DNA from: Shimia sp. CNT1-13L.2
GTDB lineage: Bacteria > Pseudomonadota > Alphaproteobacteria > Rhodobacterales > Rhodobacteraceae
Length of the DNA stretch: 64,000 nucleotides
Direction: 5' to 3'
Assembly (NCBI RefSeq): GCF_024331145.1
Contig: NZ_JANDJO010000010.1
Location: 59,779 to 123,778, forward strand
The translations under genes and the position numbers were made by a program. Shown here piece after piece: positions 17,668 through 27,034 of this stretch. The notes under the pieces are model-generated. The model had not been told where the DNA came from, made no database searches, and saw nothing but the letters and a program-made list of their open reading frames with translations. How positions within the stretch are numbered: the first letter of the stretch is position 1; each line of letters starts with the position of its first letter.

Positions 17668-18567
17668 TCAGGCCACCTGCGCCCGACACGCATCCAGAAA
17701 AGCCTCAAGCAAGGCGCTTCCGGTCACGGCCCGCGCCTGCGCAATCACCACCCTGAACCGGCCAATGTCCCTATCAAGCGGGCGCGCAACCACAGCGTCG
17801 CCTTCGATGGTCAGGTTCCTGTCGGGCGGAAAACCAACCAAAGTGTATCCCAGCCCCTTGCCAACATAGGCCTGCACCAATTCGCGAGACTGCGAGGTAA
17901 AGGGCACCTCGGGATCAAGCCCCGCCGCCTGCAACAGGCTAAGGTAACTCGGCCCCGGCCCGGCACGGGACACCGCGATATAAGGCAGGCCGGACAGGGC
18001 CTCCAACGGAACACGATCATCCTGCGCCAGCGGGTGTGTCGCCGACAAAAGAACAAGCGTCGGCAAGTCCGCAAGCGGGGCAACCACGTGCCTAGCCTCA
18101 TCAAATCCTTGATCGAACACCACCAGCGCGTCGACATCCCCGGCATCAAGCGAAGCGATAAGGCTTGGATAATCATCTTCGACAACCTCGATCCGCACAC
18201 CGGGATGGCTTTCCCGAAAGGCAAGCACGGCAGGCAATACGATCTTGTGGGCAATGCCATAATGGGTACCGATGTGAATGGTCCCGCTTGCGCCTTCGAC
18301 AAGATCAGAAATTCGCCGGCCCAGCGCATCTGCACGCGTCAGCAGGGCTTCGGCCTCGACGATGAAATCCTGCCCTGCGCGTGTCAGACGCATCCCGCGC
18401 GCGGGAAACCTGTCGAACAGGATCAGGCCGGTGGTCTCTTCGAATTTGTCGATGGCCGATGAGATCGCCGCCGGAGAGACATTCAAAATCCGCGCCGCCG
18501 GGGCGATCCCGCCGCTGCGGGCGGTTTCCACCAAAAGTGCCAACTGGCGCAGCGTGAACCCATTCAT
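17668..18567 (-). CDS. LysR family transcriptional regulator
   Basis: The 299-residue protein has the LysR helix-turn-helix (FTLRQLALLVETARSGGIAP, then SPAAISSAIDKFE) and a periplasmic-binding-like effector domain. It is divergent from the TauD/TfdA dioxygenase with a 91-base gap, so regulation of that gene is likely. The AT-rich gap holds AATTAATT at 18591-18598, which may be part of its site. The effector is unknown. Confidence 0.88.
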   Translation of the reverse strand: MNGFTLRQLALLVETARSGGIAPAARILNVSPAAISSAIDKFEETTGLILFDRFPARGMRLTRAGQDFIVEAEALLTRADALGRRISDLVEGASGTIHIGTHYGIAHKIVLPAVLAFRESHPGVRIEVVEDDYPSLIASLDAGDVDALVVFDQGFDEARHVVAPLADLPTLVLLSATHPLAQDDRVPLEALSGLPYIAVSRAGPGPSYLSLLQAAGLDPEVPFTSQSRELVQAYVGKGLGYTLVGFPPDRNLTIEGDAVVARPLDRDIGRFRVVIAQARAVTGSALLEAFLDACRAQVA

Positions 18568-18658
18568 CAGAAAAACCTTTCCTTTGGGTCAATTAATTCA
18601 GTTTTTCCGATCTTCAGCAATCCCCTATACCTGACAACGTAGGAACGGGAGGAAGCAA

Positions 18659-19483
18659 ATGGACATCAGGCCACTGACCGGCGGATTGGGCGCGGAAATC
18701 CATGGGGCAGACATTCGAAATGCCGAGGATTTCGACGCCATTCACGAGGCCTTTGCCACCTACTCGGTGATCGTGCTGCGAGATCAGATCGCCGGCCCGG
18801 ACGACCACCTCGCCTTTGCCCGTCGCTTTGGCCCAATCAACGTCAACAGGTTCTTCAAACCGGTAGAAAGCCACCCCGAGATCGCCATGGTCCTCAAGGA
18901 AAAGGACCAGAAAGAAGCGGTTGGCGAAGGCTGGCACACCGATCATTCCTACGATCAGGTTCCGGCAATGGGGTCCATCCTGCACGCCATCGAAATGCCG
19001 CCCTTTGGCGGCGACACGCTGTTTGTCTCGATGGGGGCGGCCTACGATGCCCTGTCGCCCACCATGCGCGGCTTTCTGGATGGTCTCCACGCGATCCACT
19101 CCTCGCGCCACGTCTTTGGCGCCAGCGTTCAAGACAGCGAGGCTTCAAAAAGCGGGCGGCTTGGCAACGCCGAGGCCGCCACGCAGGACGCTCGGCATCC
19201 GGTGGTCATCACCCACCCCATGAGCGGCCGGCGCGGGCTATTCGTGAACCCCGTGTTCACCACCCACATCGAGGGCCTGACGCCAGACGAGTCCGACGCC
19301 ATCCTCGCCATGCTCTACGACCACTGCAAACAACCCGAGTTCCAGTGCCGCGTCCGCTGGCAGGCCGGCGACATCACCATGTGGGACAACCGCGCCACCT
19401 GGCATAAGGCCATCAACGACTACCACGGCTTCCGCCGCCTGATGCACCGGATCACCGTCGACGGCGTTGCGTTGACACCCTAG
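18659..19483 (+). CDS. TauD/TfdA family 2-oxoglutarate dioxygenase
   Basis: The 274-residue protein has the iron facial triad H93-x-D95 (GWHTDHSY) and H249 (ATWHKAIND), with a downstream arginine cluster for 2-oxoglutarate (GFRRLMHR). The family oxidises taurine, alkylsulfates, aryloxyacetates or carnitine precursors with release of succinate and CO2. ATG at 18659 follows GGGAGGAAG closely. Divergent LysR control suggests an inducible catabolic role; the substrate cannot be named from sequence. Confidence 0.88.
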   Translation: MDIRPLTGGLGAEIHGADIRNAEDFDAIHEAFATYSVIVLRDQIAGPDDHLAFARRFGPINVNRFFKPVESHPEIAMVLKEKDQKEAVGEGWHTDHSYDQVPAMGSILHAIEMPPFGGDTLFVSMGAAYDALSPTMRGFLDGLHAIHSSRHVFGASVQDSEASKSGRLGNAEAATQDARHPVVITHPMSGRRGLFVNPVFTTHIEGLTPDESDAILAMLYDHCKQPEFQCRVRWQAGDITMWDNRATWHKAINDYHGFRRLMHRITVDGVALTP

Positions 19484-19510
19484 CAAAAGAAAATGATGGC
19501 GGCGTGAACT

Positions 19511-20416
19511 CTAAACCTTCGTCGCCGTGTCCGTCGGCGTGACCTGCCGCCGCTTCAGCACCGCTTCGCGCCAGGTGATGAAACTGATCGACCCGATGAT
19601 GATAAGGCCCCCCGTCACAACCCAGACGTCCACGCTTTCGTTGAACACCAGCCACCCCAGCAGCACCGCCCAGACCAATTGCAGAAAGGTCACCGGCTGG
19701 GTCACCGTCACCGGCGCCGCGGCAAAGGCCAGTGTCATCGCATAGTGTCCGGCGGTTGCGAAACTGGCCACACCGAACAGGATCAGCAAATCCCAGAGCG
19801 TCGGCGTCACCCAGACCGAGGCCGCAATCGGCGCCAGCCCGATCGTCACCGTCACCGACAACATGCCCACCACCACGGACGGGCTCACTTCTTCGCTCAT
19901 AATCTTGGCAATCAGATACCCGGCTGCAAAAAGCACCGCCGTGAACAGCATTGCAATATGGCCGCTGTTCACCTCGCGAAATCCGGGACGCAGGATGATC
20001 ACCGCCCCGATCAACGCCACGACAACCGCCAGAATGCGGCGCGCCGCCAGCCTTTCCCCAAGGAATAGCGCTGCCCCGATGGTCACATAGACCGGCGAGA
20101 GATAGTTCATCGCCGTCACCTCGGCGATCGGGATCTGCGTCATTGCGTAGAACCAGCAGACAACCCCGGCGGTGTGCACCACGCCCCGCGTCCCGAACAG
20201 ACCCAACTGCCGCTTGGTCAGCCCCGCCCGCAGCATCGGGCGCACCATCGGCAAGAGAAACACCAGCCCCAGCAGATAGCGCAGAAAGGCCGCCTCAGCC
20301 GCAGGCACCCGTGGCCCGAGGTATTTCACCAGCGCCGTGACGGCAACAAAACAGGCCCCCGTCACCAGCATCCAGAACACCCCCATCAGGGGCCGTGAAG
20401 TTGTTGTCTCGCTCAT
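19511..20416 (-). CDS. DMT superfamily (EamA) transporter
   Basis: The 301-residue protein has ten predicted membrane helices in two EamA halves (GVFWMLVTGACFVAVTALVK; second half starting near GHIAMLFTAVLFAAGYLIAK). Members usually export amino acids or other metabolites from the cytoplasm. It is followed in the upstream direction by the pirin gene on the same strand after 48 bases, but no functional link is evident. Confidence 0.85.
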   Translation of the reverse strand: MSETTTSRPLMGVFWMLVTGACFVAVTALVKYLGPRVPAAEAAFLRYLLGLVFLLPMVRPMLRAGLTKRQLGLFGTRGVVHTAGVVCWFYAMTQIPIAEVTAMNYLSPVYVTIGAALFLGERLAARRILAVVVALIGAVIILRPGFREVNSGHIAMLFTAVLFAAGYLIAKIMSEEVSPSVVVGMLSVTVTIGLAPIAASVWVTPTLWDLLILFGVASFATAGHYAMTLAFAAAPVTVTQPVTFLQLVWAVLLGWLVFNESVDVWVVTGGLIIIGSISFITWREAVLKRRQVTPTDTATKV

Positions 20417-20464
20417 GCCGGCATTAACACCCGTTCGCCGGGGAATGTCGAGATCGGAAACACG

Positions 20465-21397
20465 TTAAGGAAGTGGAATAAACTCCTGATCATCCCCAGC
20501 AGGCAGTTGGAACCTGCCGTGGGTCCAGTCACCAGCCGCCCAGGCCGCCTTGGCCTCTTCGATGCGTTCGCGTGACGAGGCCACGAAGTTCCACCAGATA
20601 TGGCGCTGCCCGTTCATCGCCGCCCCGCCCAGCGCCATCAAGCGTGCGCCCTGTGGACCGGCCTGAACGGTGATCGCGTCGCCGGGGCGGAACACCATCA
20701 TGCGCCCCGCCTCGAAGACGTCTCCCGCGATCTCGACCGACCCTTGCGTGATGTAAAGCCCGCGTTCCTCATGCTCGACCGGCAAAGGAAGCTTTGCCCC
20801 CGCCTCAAGCACGACATCGGCATAAAATGTTTCCGACAACATCGTCGCTGGCGCAGCCTCGCCCCAGGCCGATCCAAGGATCAGCCGAACGCTCTTGCCC
20901 TCGGCCTCAAGAGACGGCAACGCCCCCGCACCATGATGCTCAAAGAACGGCGCATCGTCTTCGTGTTTCTCGGGTATAGCGATCCAGGTCTGGATGCCGA
21001 ACAGGTTGCTTGCCCCTCTGCGCGTCTCTTCACTGGTGCGTTCGGAATGGGTCACTCCCTGTCCAGCCATCATCCAGTTCACCTCGCCCGGGCGGATCAT
21101 CTGATGCGCGCCCGTGCTGTCGCGGTGCTCGAACTCGCCATCATAGAGATAGGTCACCGTACCCAGCCCGATATGGGGATGCGGGCGCACATCGATGCCC
21201 TGCCCGGTGACAAACTCTGCCGGTCCCATTTCGTCGAAAAAGATGAAGGGCCCCACCATCCGCCGCCCCGGCGCGGGCAAGGCGCGGCGCACCTCAAAAT
21301 CGCCAAGGTCACTGGCACGGGGCAAAATCACCGTTTCAATATCGTCAAGCTGTGCGGGCGTGACATGGTCGGGGTCGATACAGGGGTTCCAGCTCAT
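20465..21397 (-). CDS. Pirin family protein
   Basis: The 310-residue bicupin has the pirin metal site (RPHPHIGLGTVTYLYDGE, then HRDS) and conserved MMAGQGVTHSERT. Bacterial pirins bind iron and include quercetin dioxygenase-like enzymes and regulators of central metabolism, so the exact role here is open. The start ATG at 21397 fits family length. It lies upstream of the DMT gene on the same strand. Confidence 0.88.
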   Translation of the reverse strand: MSWNPCIDPDHVTPAQLDDIETVILPRASDLGDFEVRRALPAPGRRMVGPFIFFDEMGPAEFVTGQGIDVRPHPHIGLGTVTYLYDGEFEHRDSTGAHQMIRPGEVNWMMAGQGVTHSERTSEETRRGASNLFGIQTWIAIPEKHEDDAPFFEHHGAGALPSLEAEGKSVRLILGSAWGEAAPATMLSETFYADVVLEAGAKLPLPVEHEERGLYITQGSVEIAGDVFEAGRMMVFRPGDAITVQAGPQGARLMALGGAAMNGQRHIWWNFVASSRERIEEAKAAWAAGDWTHGRFQLPAGDDQEFIPLP

Positions 21398-21486
21398 CTG
21401 CGCCTCCTCGCGTTGCGGGCCTACAGATCAACCTAGAGCATTCCCGCCCCCCGCCAATGCACACCCGTGCACAGGGCTTGTGCACC

Positions 21487-22086
21487 TCACCCAGAGATCA
21501 GCTTGGCCGCAATCGCCCACATGGTCAGCCCGACAACCACGTCCAGCACCTGCCAGGCCCGCGGGCTGACAAACAGCGGCCGCAACAGACGGGCCCCAAA
21601 GCCCAGCGAGAAGAAGAACACGAAACTCGACACGACCGCCCCGACACCAAAGCCCCAGGCCGGGCTGTATTGCGAAGAGATGCCGCCCAACAACACAACC
21701 GTATCCAGATAGACATGCGGATTGGCCCAAGTCAGTACAAGACAGGTTGAGACCGCCGCCCAGAGGCTCGACGCCTTGCGCCCCTCTTCCTCCAGCGCCT
21801 CGCCCCCCTTCATCGCCGCCCGCAGGCTCATTGCGCCGTAGGTTAAGAGAAACAGCGCCCCGCCCCAACGCGCGACCTCGACCGCCGTGGGCATCTGCTC
21901 GACGATGATGCCGAACCCGGCCACACCGGCGGCAATCAGGATCGCGTCTGAGACCGCGCAGGTCATCACCAGCGGCAGCACGTATTCCCCGCGCAGCCCC
22001 TGCCGCAGCACAAAAGCATTCTGCGCCCCGATGGCGAGGATAAGTGAAAATCCGAGTGCAAATCCTGCCATTGCCGCCTGCATCAT
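21487..22086 (-). CDS. argO: LysE/ArgO family amino acid exporter
   Basis: The 199-residue protein has about six membrane helices and the family opening GFALGFSLILAIGAQNAFVLRQG and the helix TWANPHVYLDTVVLLGG, which match ArgO/LysE arginine or lysine exporters. It is divergent from an ArgP/IciA-type LysR regulator, the usual partner of this exporter. The exact amino acid exported is inferred. Confidence 0.88.
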   Translation of the reverse strand: MMQAAMAGFALGFSLILAIGAQNAFVLRQGLRGEYVLPLVMTCAVSDAILIAAGVAGFGIIVEQMPTAVEVARWGGALFLLTYGAMSLRAAMKGGEALEEEGRKASSLWAAVSTCLVLTWANPHVYLDTVVLLGGISSQYSPAWGFGVGAVVSSFVFFFSLGFGARLLRPLFVSPRAWQVLDVVVGLTMWAIAAKLISG

Positions 22087-22161
22087 GGCCGTCTCCTTTG
22101 TCCAGTCCCGGCTTGAGTACGCGGCCCCTCTGAATTACACAAATTAAAGTGATTGTTCTGA

Positions 22162-22178
22162 CATTAGGAAACCTAATG
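22162..22178. promoter_or_regulatory. Dyad overlapping the ArgP-type regulator start codon
   Basis: CATTAGG-AAA-CCTAATG is a 7-bp perfect inverted repeat whose right arm ends with the ATG of the LysR gene (22176-22178) and whose left arm holds its AGGA ribosome site. It contains a LysR-type T-N11-A core. Binding here would block both initiation of translation and possibly argO/argP transcription; an mRNA hairpin is the alternative. Confidence 0.55.
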
Positions 22179-23066
22179 CACCTAGACTATGGCCAGCTTC
22201 GCGCATTGTCCGCCATTCTGCGCACCGGTTCCTTCGAAGCCGCAGCCGCCGAACTGGGCATCACGCAATCTGCGGTCTCGCAACGCTTAAAGGCCCTCGA
22301 GGATCAGGCCGGGGCCCTTCTGGTGCATCGGGGCCAGCCCTGCACAGGCACGGATGCGGGCCGTCGCCTTGCCGCCCATATGGATCATGTCGGCCTGCTT
22401 GAGGGCCAACTGAAAAGCGATCTCGGCGCACTGACCCCCGGCAGCGACACCCCCCTGCGCATCGCTGTCAACGCCGACAGCCTCGCCACATGGTTCCTGC
22501 CTGCTCTGGCCTCTGTCCCCGGTCTTCTCTTCGATCTTCTGGTCGACGATCAGGATTTCTCCGCCGACTGGCTTCGAAAAGGCGAGGTCGTCGGCGCGAT
22601 CACCGCCAATGCCCGGCCAGTCGCGGGCTGTGATAGCACCCCGCTGGGCAATCTCGCCTATATCGCGACCTGTAGCCCCGCTTTCTTCGCGCGCCACTTT
22701 GCAAATGGCGTCACGTCTGACGCGGTGCAACACGCGCCCATGCTGCGCTTCGATCAAAAAGACGCGCTTCAGGCACAGTGGATGCAACAGCACCTTGGCA
22801 ACAAGGTCACACCGCCCAGTCACCGCCTGCCCTCCTCTCAAGGCTTCGTTGATGCCGCCTGTCTTGGCCTTGGCTGGGGCATGAACCCCGAACTCCTCGT
22901 ACGGGATCACATCGCCCAAGGTCGCCTCGTCCCGCTTTTGCCCGACACCCTGCTGAACACGCCGCTCTACTGGCAATCCACCCGCCTTCTGCGCGACGCG
23001 GTCGAACCGCTGACCCGCGCCGTGAAACAGGCCGCCCGCAAGGTGCTGCCGCCGATCCCTGCCTGA
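22176..23066 (+). CDS. argP: LysR family regulator, ArgP/IciA type
   Basis: The 296-residue protein starts MHLDYGQLRALSAILRTGSF with helix-turn-helix LGITQSAVSQRLKALE, characteristic of ArgP/LysG. In the family it senses arginine or lysine and controls the exporter gene, which here is the divergent argO. ATG at 22176 is preferred to an ORF extension at 22149 because AGGA lies just upstream and the family begins here. A perfect dyad overlaps this start. Confidence 0.88.
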   Translation: MHLDYGQLRALSAILRTGSFEAAAAELGITQSAVSQRLKALEDQAGALLVHRGQPCTGTDAGRRLAAHMDHVGLLEGQLKSDLGALTPGSDTPLRIAVNADSLATWFLPALASVPGLLFDLLVDDQDFSADWLRKGEVVGAITANARPVAGCDSTPLGNLAYIATCSPAFFARHFANGVTSDAVQHAPMLRFDQKDALQAQWMQQHLGNKVTPPSHRLPSSQGFVDAACLGLGWGMNPELLVRDHIAQGRLVPLLPDTLLNTPLYWQSTRLLRDAVEPLTRAVKQAARKVLPPIPA

Positions 23067-23132
23067 ACCGGCACCTCCGCAATACAGCCGTAATACCGAC
23101 GCAATACCGACGTTGGTTTTCGAGGGTTCCCA

Positions 23133-23164
23133 AAGAAAAAACCGGCGCGCCTTAGCGCACCGGT
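23133..23164 (-). terminator. Intrinsic terminator of yebC
   Basis: Read on the minus strand, ACCGG-T-GCGC pairs with GCGC-G-CCGGT across loop TAAG and is followed directly by TTTTTTC. The stem (23141-23164) lies 32 bases after the yebC stop. A clear Rho-independent form. Confidence 0.82.
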
Positions 23165-23195
23165 CTTAACCATTCCTAACGGGTTGGTAAGCGGC

Positions 23196-23936
23196 TTAGA
23201 GCTGCTCCATGACCTCGTCGGACGCTTCGAAGTTCGCGGTCACACGCTGAACGTCGTCGTCATCCTCCAGGGCATCAATCAGCTTCATCAGCTTCTGCAT
23301 GCCTTCCAGGTCCATCTCGGTGGTGGTGGTCGGCTTCCAGACCAGCTTGGTCGAGTCCGATTCACCCAGGGCTTCCTCAAGCGCGTTCGACACGTCGTTC
23401 AGGTCGGTGTCCTCGCACCAGATGATGTGGCCATCTTCCGAGCTTTCCACATCTTCCGCGCCAGCCTCGATGGCCGCTTCGAAAATCGCATCCGCATCGC
23501 CGGCACTCGCCGGATAGGTCACTTCGCCCTTGCGCTCGAACATGAACCCGACCGAGCCCGTCTCGCCAAGGTTGCCGCCGTTCTTGGAAAAGGTCGAACG
23601 TACGGTCGACGCGGTCCGGTTGCGGTTGTCGGTCATCGCTTCCACGATCACGGCAACACCGTTCGGGCCATAGCCTTCGTAACGGATTTCCTCGTAATCG
23701 TCGCCTTCACCCGCCGTCGATTTCTTAATGGCCCGTTCGATCACGTCCTTGGGAACCGACTGCGACTTCGCCTCCTTCACCGCCAACCGCAACCGCGGGT
23801 TCTTGTCGGGATCAGGGTCGCCCATCTTCGCCGCGACGGTGATTTCCTTCGACAGCTTCGAAAACAGTTTCGACCGCGCGGCGTCCTGACGTCCCTTGCG
23901 GTGCTGAATGTTTGCCCATTTACTATGGCCGGCCAT
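23196..23936 (-). CDS. yebC: YebC/PmpR family regulator or translation factor
   Basis: The 246-residue protein begins [20 protein letters not shown], the universal YebC opening, and continues with [13 protein letters not shown] and the [13 protein letters not shown] motif. The family was described as transcriptional regulators and more recently linked to relief of ribosome stalling. The open frame extends 31 codons upstream, but MAGHSKW is the conserved N-terminus. A strong terminator follows. Confidence 0.95.
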   Translation of the reverse strand: MAGHSKWANIQHRKGRQDAARSKLFSKLSKEITVAAKMGDPDPDKNPRLRLAVKEAKSQSVPKDVIERAIKKSTAGEGDDYEEIRYEGYGPNGVAVIVEAMTDNRNRTASTVRSTFSKNGGNLGETGSVGFMFERKGEVTYPASAGDADAIFEAAIEAGAEDVESSEDGHIIWCEDTDLNDVSNALEEALGESDSTKLVWKPTTTTEMDLEGMQKLMKLIDALEDDDDVQRVTANFEASDEVMEQL

Positions 23937-24135
23937 GTGTGCGTGCCCTGTTCTGTTACCTGAATTTCGCTTCATATAGCCCAACGCCACAGGGGCCTGC
24001 AAGTTGAGCACGCCTCTTAATCCATGCACTTTTGGGGGCTTTTCCCGCCGACAGCGGGGAATTTTCGCTTACCAAGCCCGCTTGCCATCCTGCGCGCCCT
24101 GCGTTTGGGTAGGGACAACGCGTAAAAGGTGCCGC

Positions 24136-25908
24136 ATGACCACTGACCAGATCATCCTGTTTTCTCTTTTCGGAGCCGTCTTTGCCCTGCTGCTCTGGGG
24201 ACGCTTCCGCTATGATCTCGTGGCCTTCGCCGCCCTGATGGTCGGCGTGGTGACCGGCGTCGTAAAGGTTGATGACGCCTTCGCAGGCTTTGGCCATCCC
24301 GCCACTATCGTCGTGGCACTGGTCCTCGTGGTCTCGGCGGGCCTCATGCGCTCCGGCGCTGTCCTGCTCATCACCCGAACACTCGTCGACAGCGCCCGTG
24401 GCCTCGGCAGTCACATCGCGCTGATGGGCGGCGTGGGCGCCGTCCTTTCCGCCTTCATGAACAACGTCGCGGCCCTTGCCCTCCTGATGCCCGTCGACAT
24501 CCAGACCGCGCGCAAGGCCGGCCGCAGCCCTGCTCTGTCGTTGATGCCGCTGTCCTTTGCCACCATCCTCGGCGGCATGGCGACGCTGATCGGCACTCCG
24601 CCCAACATCATTATCGCGTCGATCCGCGAAGAGGCCCTTGGCGAACCCTACAAAATGTTCGATTTCGCTCCTGTCGGTGGCCTCACCGCCATTGCGGGGC
24701 TCGTCTTTGTTGCCCTGATCGGCTGGCGCTTGATCCCCTCTCGGGAAGATGCGGGCAAATCCGTCTCTGACCTTGGCCAATACCTCGCCGAACTGACCGT
24801 ACCTCCAGAAAGCAAGCTGATCGGTCAGCGATTGGGGGAGTTACAAACGCAGGCCGACGAAGCCGATGTGGCCCTACTTGGCCTGATCCGCGATGGCAAA
24901 CGCCGCTATGGGTCTTCCCGCAATGCGCGCCTGCACGCAGGCGACACTCTGATCCTCGAGGCAACGCCGGATGCCCTCGACGAATTCCGCGCGTCCCTGT
25001 CCCTCAACTTCTCTGACGAAAAACGCGAAGAACACCTCAAGGCGGCTGGCGAAGGTCTCGACATGATCGAAGTCGTTGTGCCGGAAACCGCGCGTATCGC
25101 GGGCAAGACCGCGCAGGCCCTTGGCCTTGCATGGCGACAGGGCTCTGTTCTCATGGGCATTTCCCGCGAGGGCCGTCGCATCACCGAACACATCCGCCGC
25201 ACCGTGGTCAAACCCGGTGACATCCTCCTCCTGCTGGTCCCCAAGGACCGCGGCCCGGATGTCACCGACTGGCTCGGCTGCCTGCCACTTGCAGATCGCG
25301 GTCTTGTCGTCACCGACAACACCAAGGTCTGGCTGGCCATCGGTCTTTTCACCGCCGCCGTCCTCGCGGCCTCTGTTGGGCTGCTTTACCTGCCCATCGC
25401 CCTTGGCCTCGTGGTGATTGCTTATGTCCTCACCAAGATCGTGCCGATTTCGGAACTCTACGATCACATCGAATGGCCGGTCGTGGTTCTGTTGGGGTCC
25501 ATGATCCCACTGGGCGCCGCTCTCGAAGATGCAGGCGGAACCGCGCTGATTGCCAATTCGTTAATCGGGCTGACCGAGGGCCTGCCCGGATGGGCGGTAC
25601 TCACCGTTTTGATGCTGGTCACGATGACGCTTTCGGATGTCCTGAACAACACCGCGACAACCATCGTTGCGGCCCCTGTCGGCATCCAGATGGCCCACAC
25701 CCTCGGTGTCTCGCCGGATCCCTTCCTGATGGCCGTGGCCGTCGCAGCCTCTTCCGCCTTCCTGACCCCGATCGGGCATAAGAACAACACCCTGATCCTT
25801 GGCCCCGGCGGCTATCACTTCGGAGACTACTGGCGCATGGGGCTCCCGTTGGAAATCCTCGTGGTTGCCGTATCCGTGCCGTCGATCCTGCTGTTCTGGC
25901 CGCTCTAG
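24136..25908 (+). CDS. SLC13-type permease with two RCK_C (TrkA-C) domains
   Basis: The 590-residue protein has N- and C-terminal membrane halves related to citrate/arsenite/sulfate ion transporters (for example NNVAALALLMPV and TPIGHKNNTLILGPGGY) and, between them at about residues 215-390, two TrkA-C-like ligand domains (ending GDTLILEATPDAL and GDILLLLVPKDRG). Such permeases carry sulfate, dicarboxylates or other anions across the inner membrane; the substrate is not clear. Start ATG at 24136 gives the family N-terminus. The stop overlaps the convergent gap gene by 4 bases. Confidence 0.88.
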   Translation: MTTDQIILFSLFGAVFALLLWGRFRYDLVAFAALMVGVVTGVVKVDDAFAGFGHPATIVVALVLVVSAGLMRSGAVLLITRTLVDSARGLGSHIALMGGVGAVLSAFMNNVAALALLMPVDIQTARKAGRSPALSLMPLSFATILGGMATLIGTPPNIIIASIREEALGEPYKMFDFAPVGGLTAIAGLVFVALIGWRLIPSREDAGKSVSDLGQYLAELTVPPESKLIGQRLGELQTQADEADVALLGLIRDGKRRYGSSRNARLHAGDTLILEATPDALDEFRASLSLNFSDEKREEHLKAAGEGLDMIEVVVPETARIAGKTAQALGLAWRQGSVLMGISREGRRITEHIRRTVVKPGDILLLLVPKDRGPDVTDWLGCLPLADRGLVVTDNTKVWLAIGLFTAAVLAASVGLLYLPIALGLVVIAYVLTKIVPISELYDHIEWPVVVLLGSMIPLGAALEDAGGTALIANSLIGLTEGLPGWAVLTVLMLVTMTLSDVLNNTATTIVAAPVGIQMAHTLGVSPDPFLMAVAVAASSAFLTPIGHKNNTLILGPGGYHFGDYWRMGLPLEILVVAVSVPSILLFWPL

Positions 25909-26903
25909 CGACGCCCCATCAGGCGGGCCATATCGAGCATCCGCTCGGAAAAGCCCCACTCGTTGTCGTACCAGCCAAAGACCCGCAGCAACCCGCCAAC
26001 CGAAACCGACGTCTCGCGCCCCGAAAGGATCAGGGACTCTGGCCGCGACCGCAGATCGGTCGAGACCAGCGGCTTTTCCGTCCAGCCCAGCAGGTGCGCC
26101 TTGGCGGCTTCGGCCTTCAGCAAGGCGTTCACCGCCTCCACCGAGGTCGCCGCGTCCGTCTGGATCGTCAGGTCGATCGCCGACACACTTGCCGTCGGCA
26201 CCCGGATCGCCCGCGCCAATACCCGTCCCGCAAGGTTCGGGAGAACCTTGTCAATCAAGCGCCCCGCACTTGTCGTGGTCGGCACCATAGACAACGCCGC
26301 TGCTCGACTGCGCGCAAGGTCACCGCGCGGCTTGTCCACCGTCGGCTGGCTGCCAGTGTAACAATGCACCGTGGTCATGTGCCCCGAGATCAACCCGTAT
26401 TCCGCATCCAGAACCTTCAACAACGGCGCCAGTGCGTTGGTCGTGCACGAGGCGTTCGAGATAATCTTGTGATCGCCCATCTCGTCCTCGTTCGCGCCCA
26501 TGACCAGTGTGATATCCGCCTGGTCGGAAGGCCCCGAGATCAGGACAGACCCTGCGCCTGCCTCAAGCCCGCGCTCGGCCACGGCACGCGTTCCGGCCAT
26601 GCCGGTACATTCCAGAACCACGTCTACCGAAGACAAATCCAGATCACGCAGATCGGTCACCCCGTGAAAAGGAAACCTCTGACCGTTGATGATGATCGCT
26701 TCCGCGCCGGTTTCCACCGATCCCCGGAAGGTACCGAACACGCTGTCGTATTCGAATAGGTAGGCGCAGGTCTCAAGCGGCTCGATGTCATTGATCCCGA
26801 CGATCTCGATATCTTCGTGCCGACCCTGCGCAAGAATGCGCAGCAGCGTCCGGCCAATGCGGCCAAAGCCGTTGAGAAAGATGCGAATCTTGCGGTCACT
26901 CAT
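25905..26903 (-). CDS. gap: Glyceraldehyde-3-phosphate dehydrogenase, divergent type I
   Basis: The 332-residue protein has the Rossmann opening FLNGFGRIGRTLLR, catalytic motif SNASCTTN (Cys at residue 153) and WYDNEWGFSERMLDM near the end. It should interconvert glyceraldehyde 3-phosphate and 1,3-bisphosphoglycerate with NAD(P). Several normally invariant stretches differ from standard GapA, for example YDSVFGTF and AALSMVPTTTSAG instead of the usual H in YDSVHG and PTSTGAAK. Erythrose-4-phosphate dehydrogenase (Epd) is the main alternative. No glycolytic or Calvin-cycle gene is adjacent, suggesting a secondary copy. Confidence 0.85.
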   Translation of the reverse strand: MSDRKIRIFLNGFGRIGRTLLRILAQGRHEDIEIVGINDIEPLETCAYLFEYDSVFGTFRGSVETGAEAIIINGQRFPFHGVTDLRDLDLSSVDVVLECTGMAGTRAVAERGLEAGAGSVLISGPSDQADITLVMGANEDEMGDHKIISNASCTTNALAPLLKVLDAEYGLISGHMTTVHCYTGSQPTVDKPRGDLARSRAAALSMVPTTTSAGRLIDKVLPNLAGRVLARAIRVPTASVSAIDLTIQTDAATSVEAVNALLKAEAAKAHLLGWTEKPLVSTDLRSRPESLILSGRETSVSVGGLLRVFGWYDNEWGFSERMLDMARLMGRR

Positions 26904-27034
26904 GTGCGCCTCCTTCGGTTGGCCTGTTTTCAGCGTGTTTGCCGCCGAAAGACCAGCGCATTTTTGTGATACATCGCATCAAGGAGGCAGGTGATTTACG
27001 GCGAAATCACCCGGAAATGCGCAATTCGATGGGC

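Noticed and set aside
23092..23112. Short direct repeat AATACCGACG downstream of the ArgP-type gene as a CRISPR or attachment site
   Set aside because: Only two short copies in tandem, no spacers, no integrase and no cas gene.
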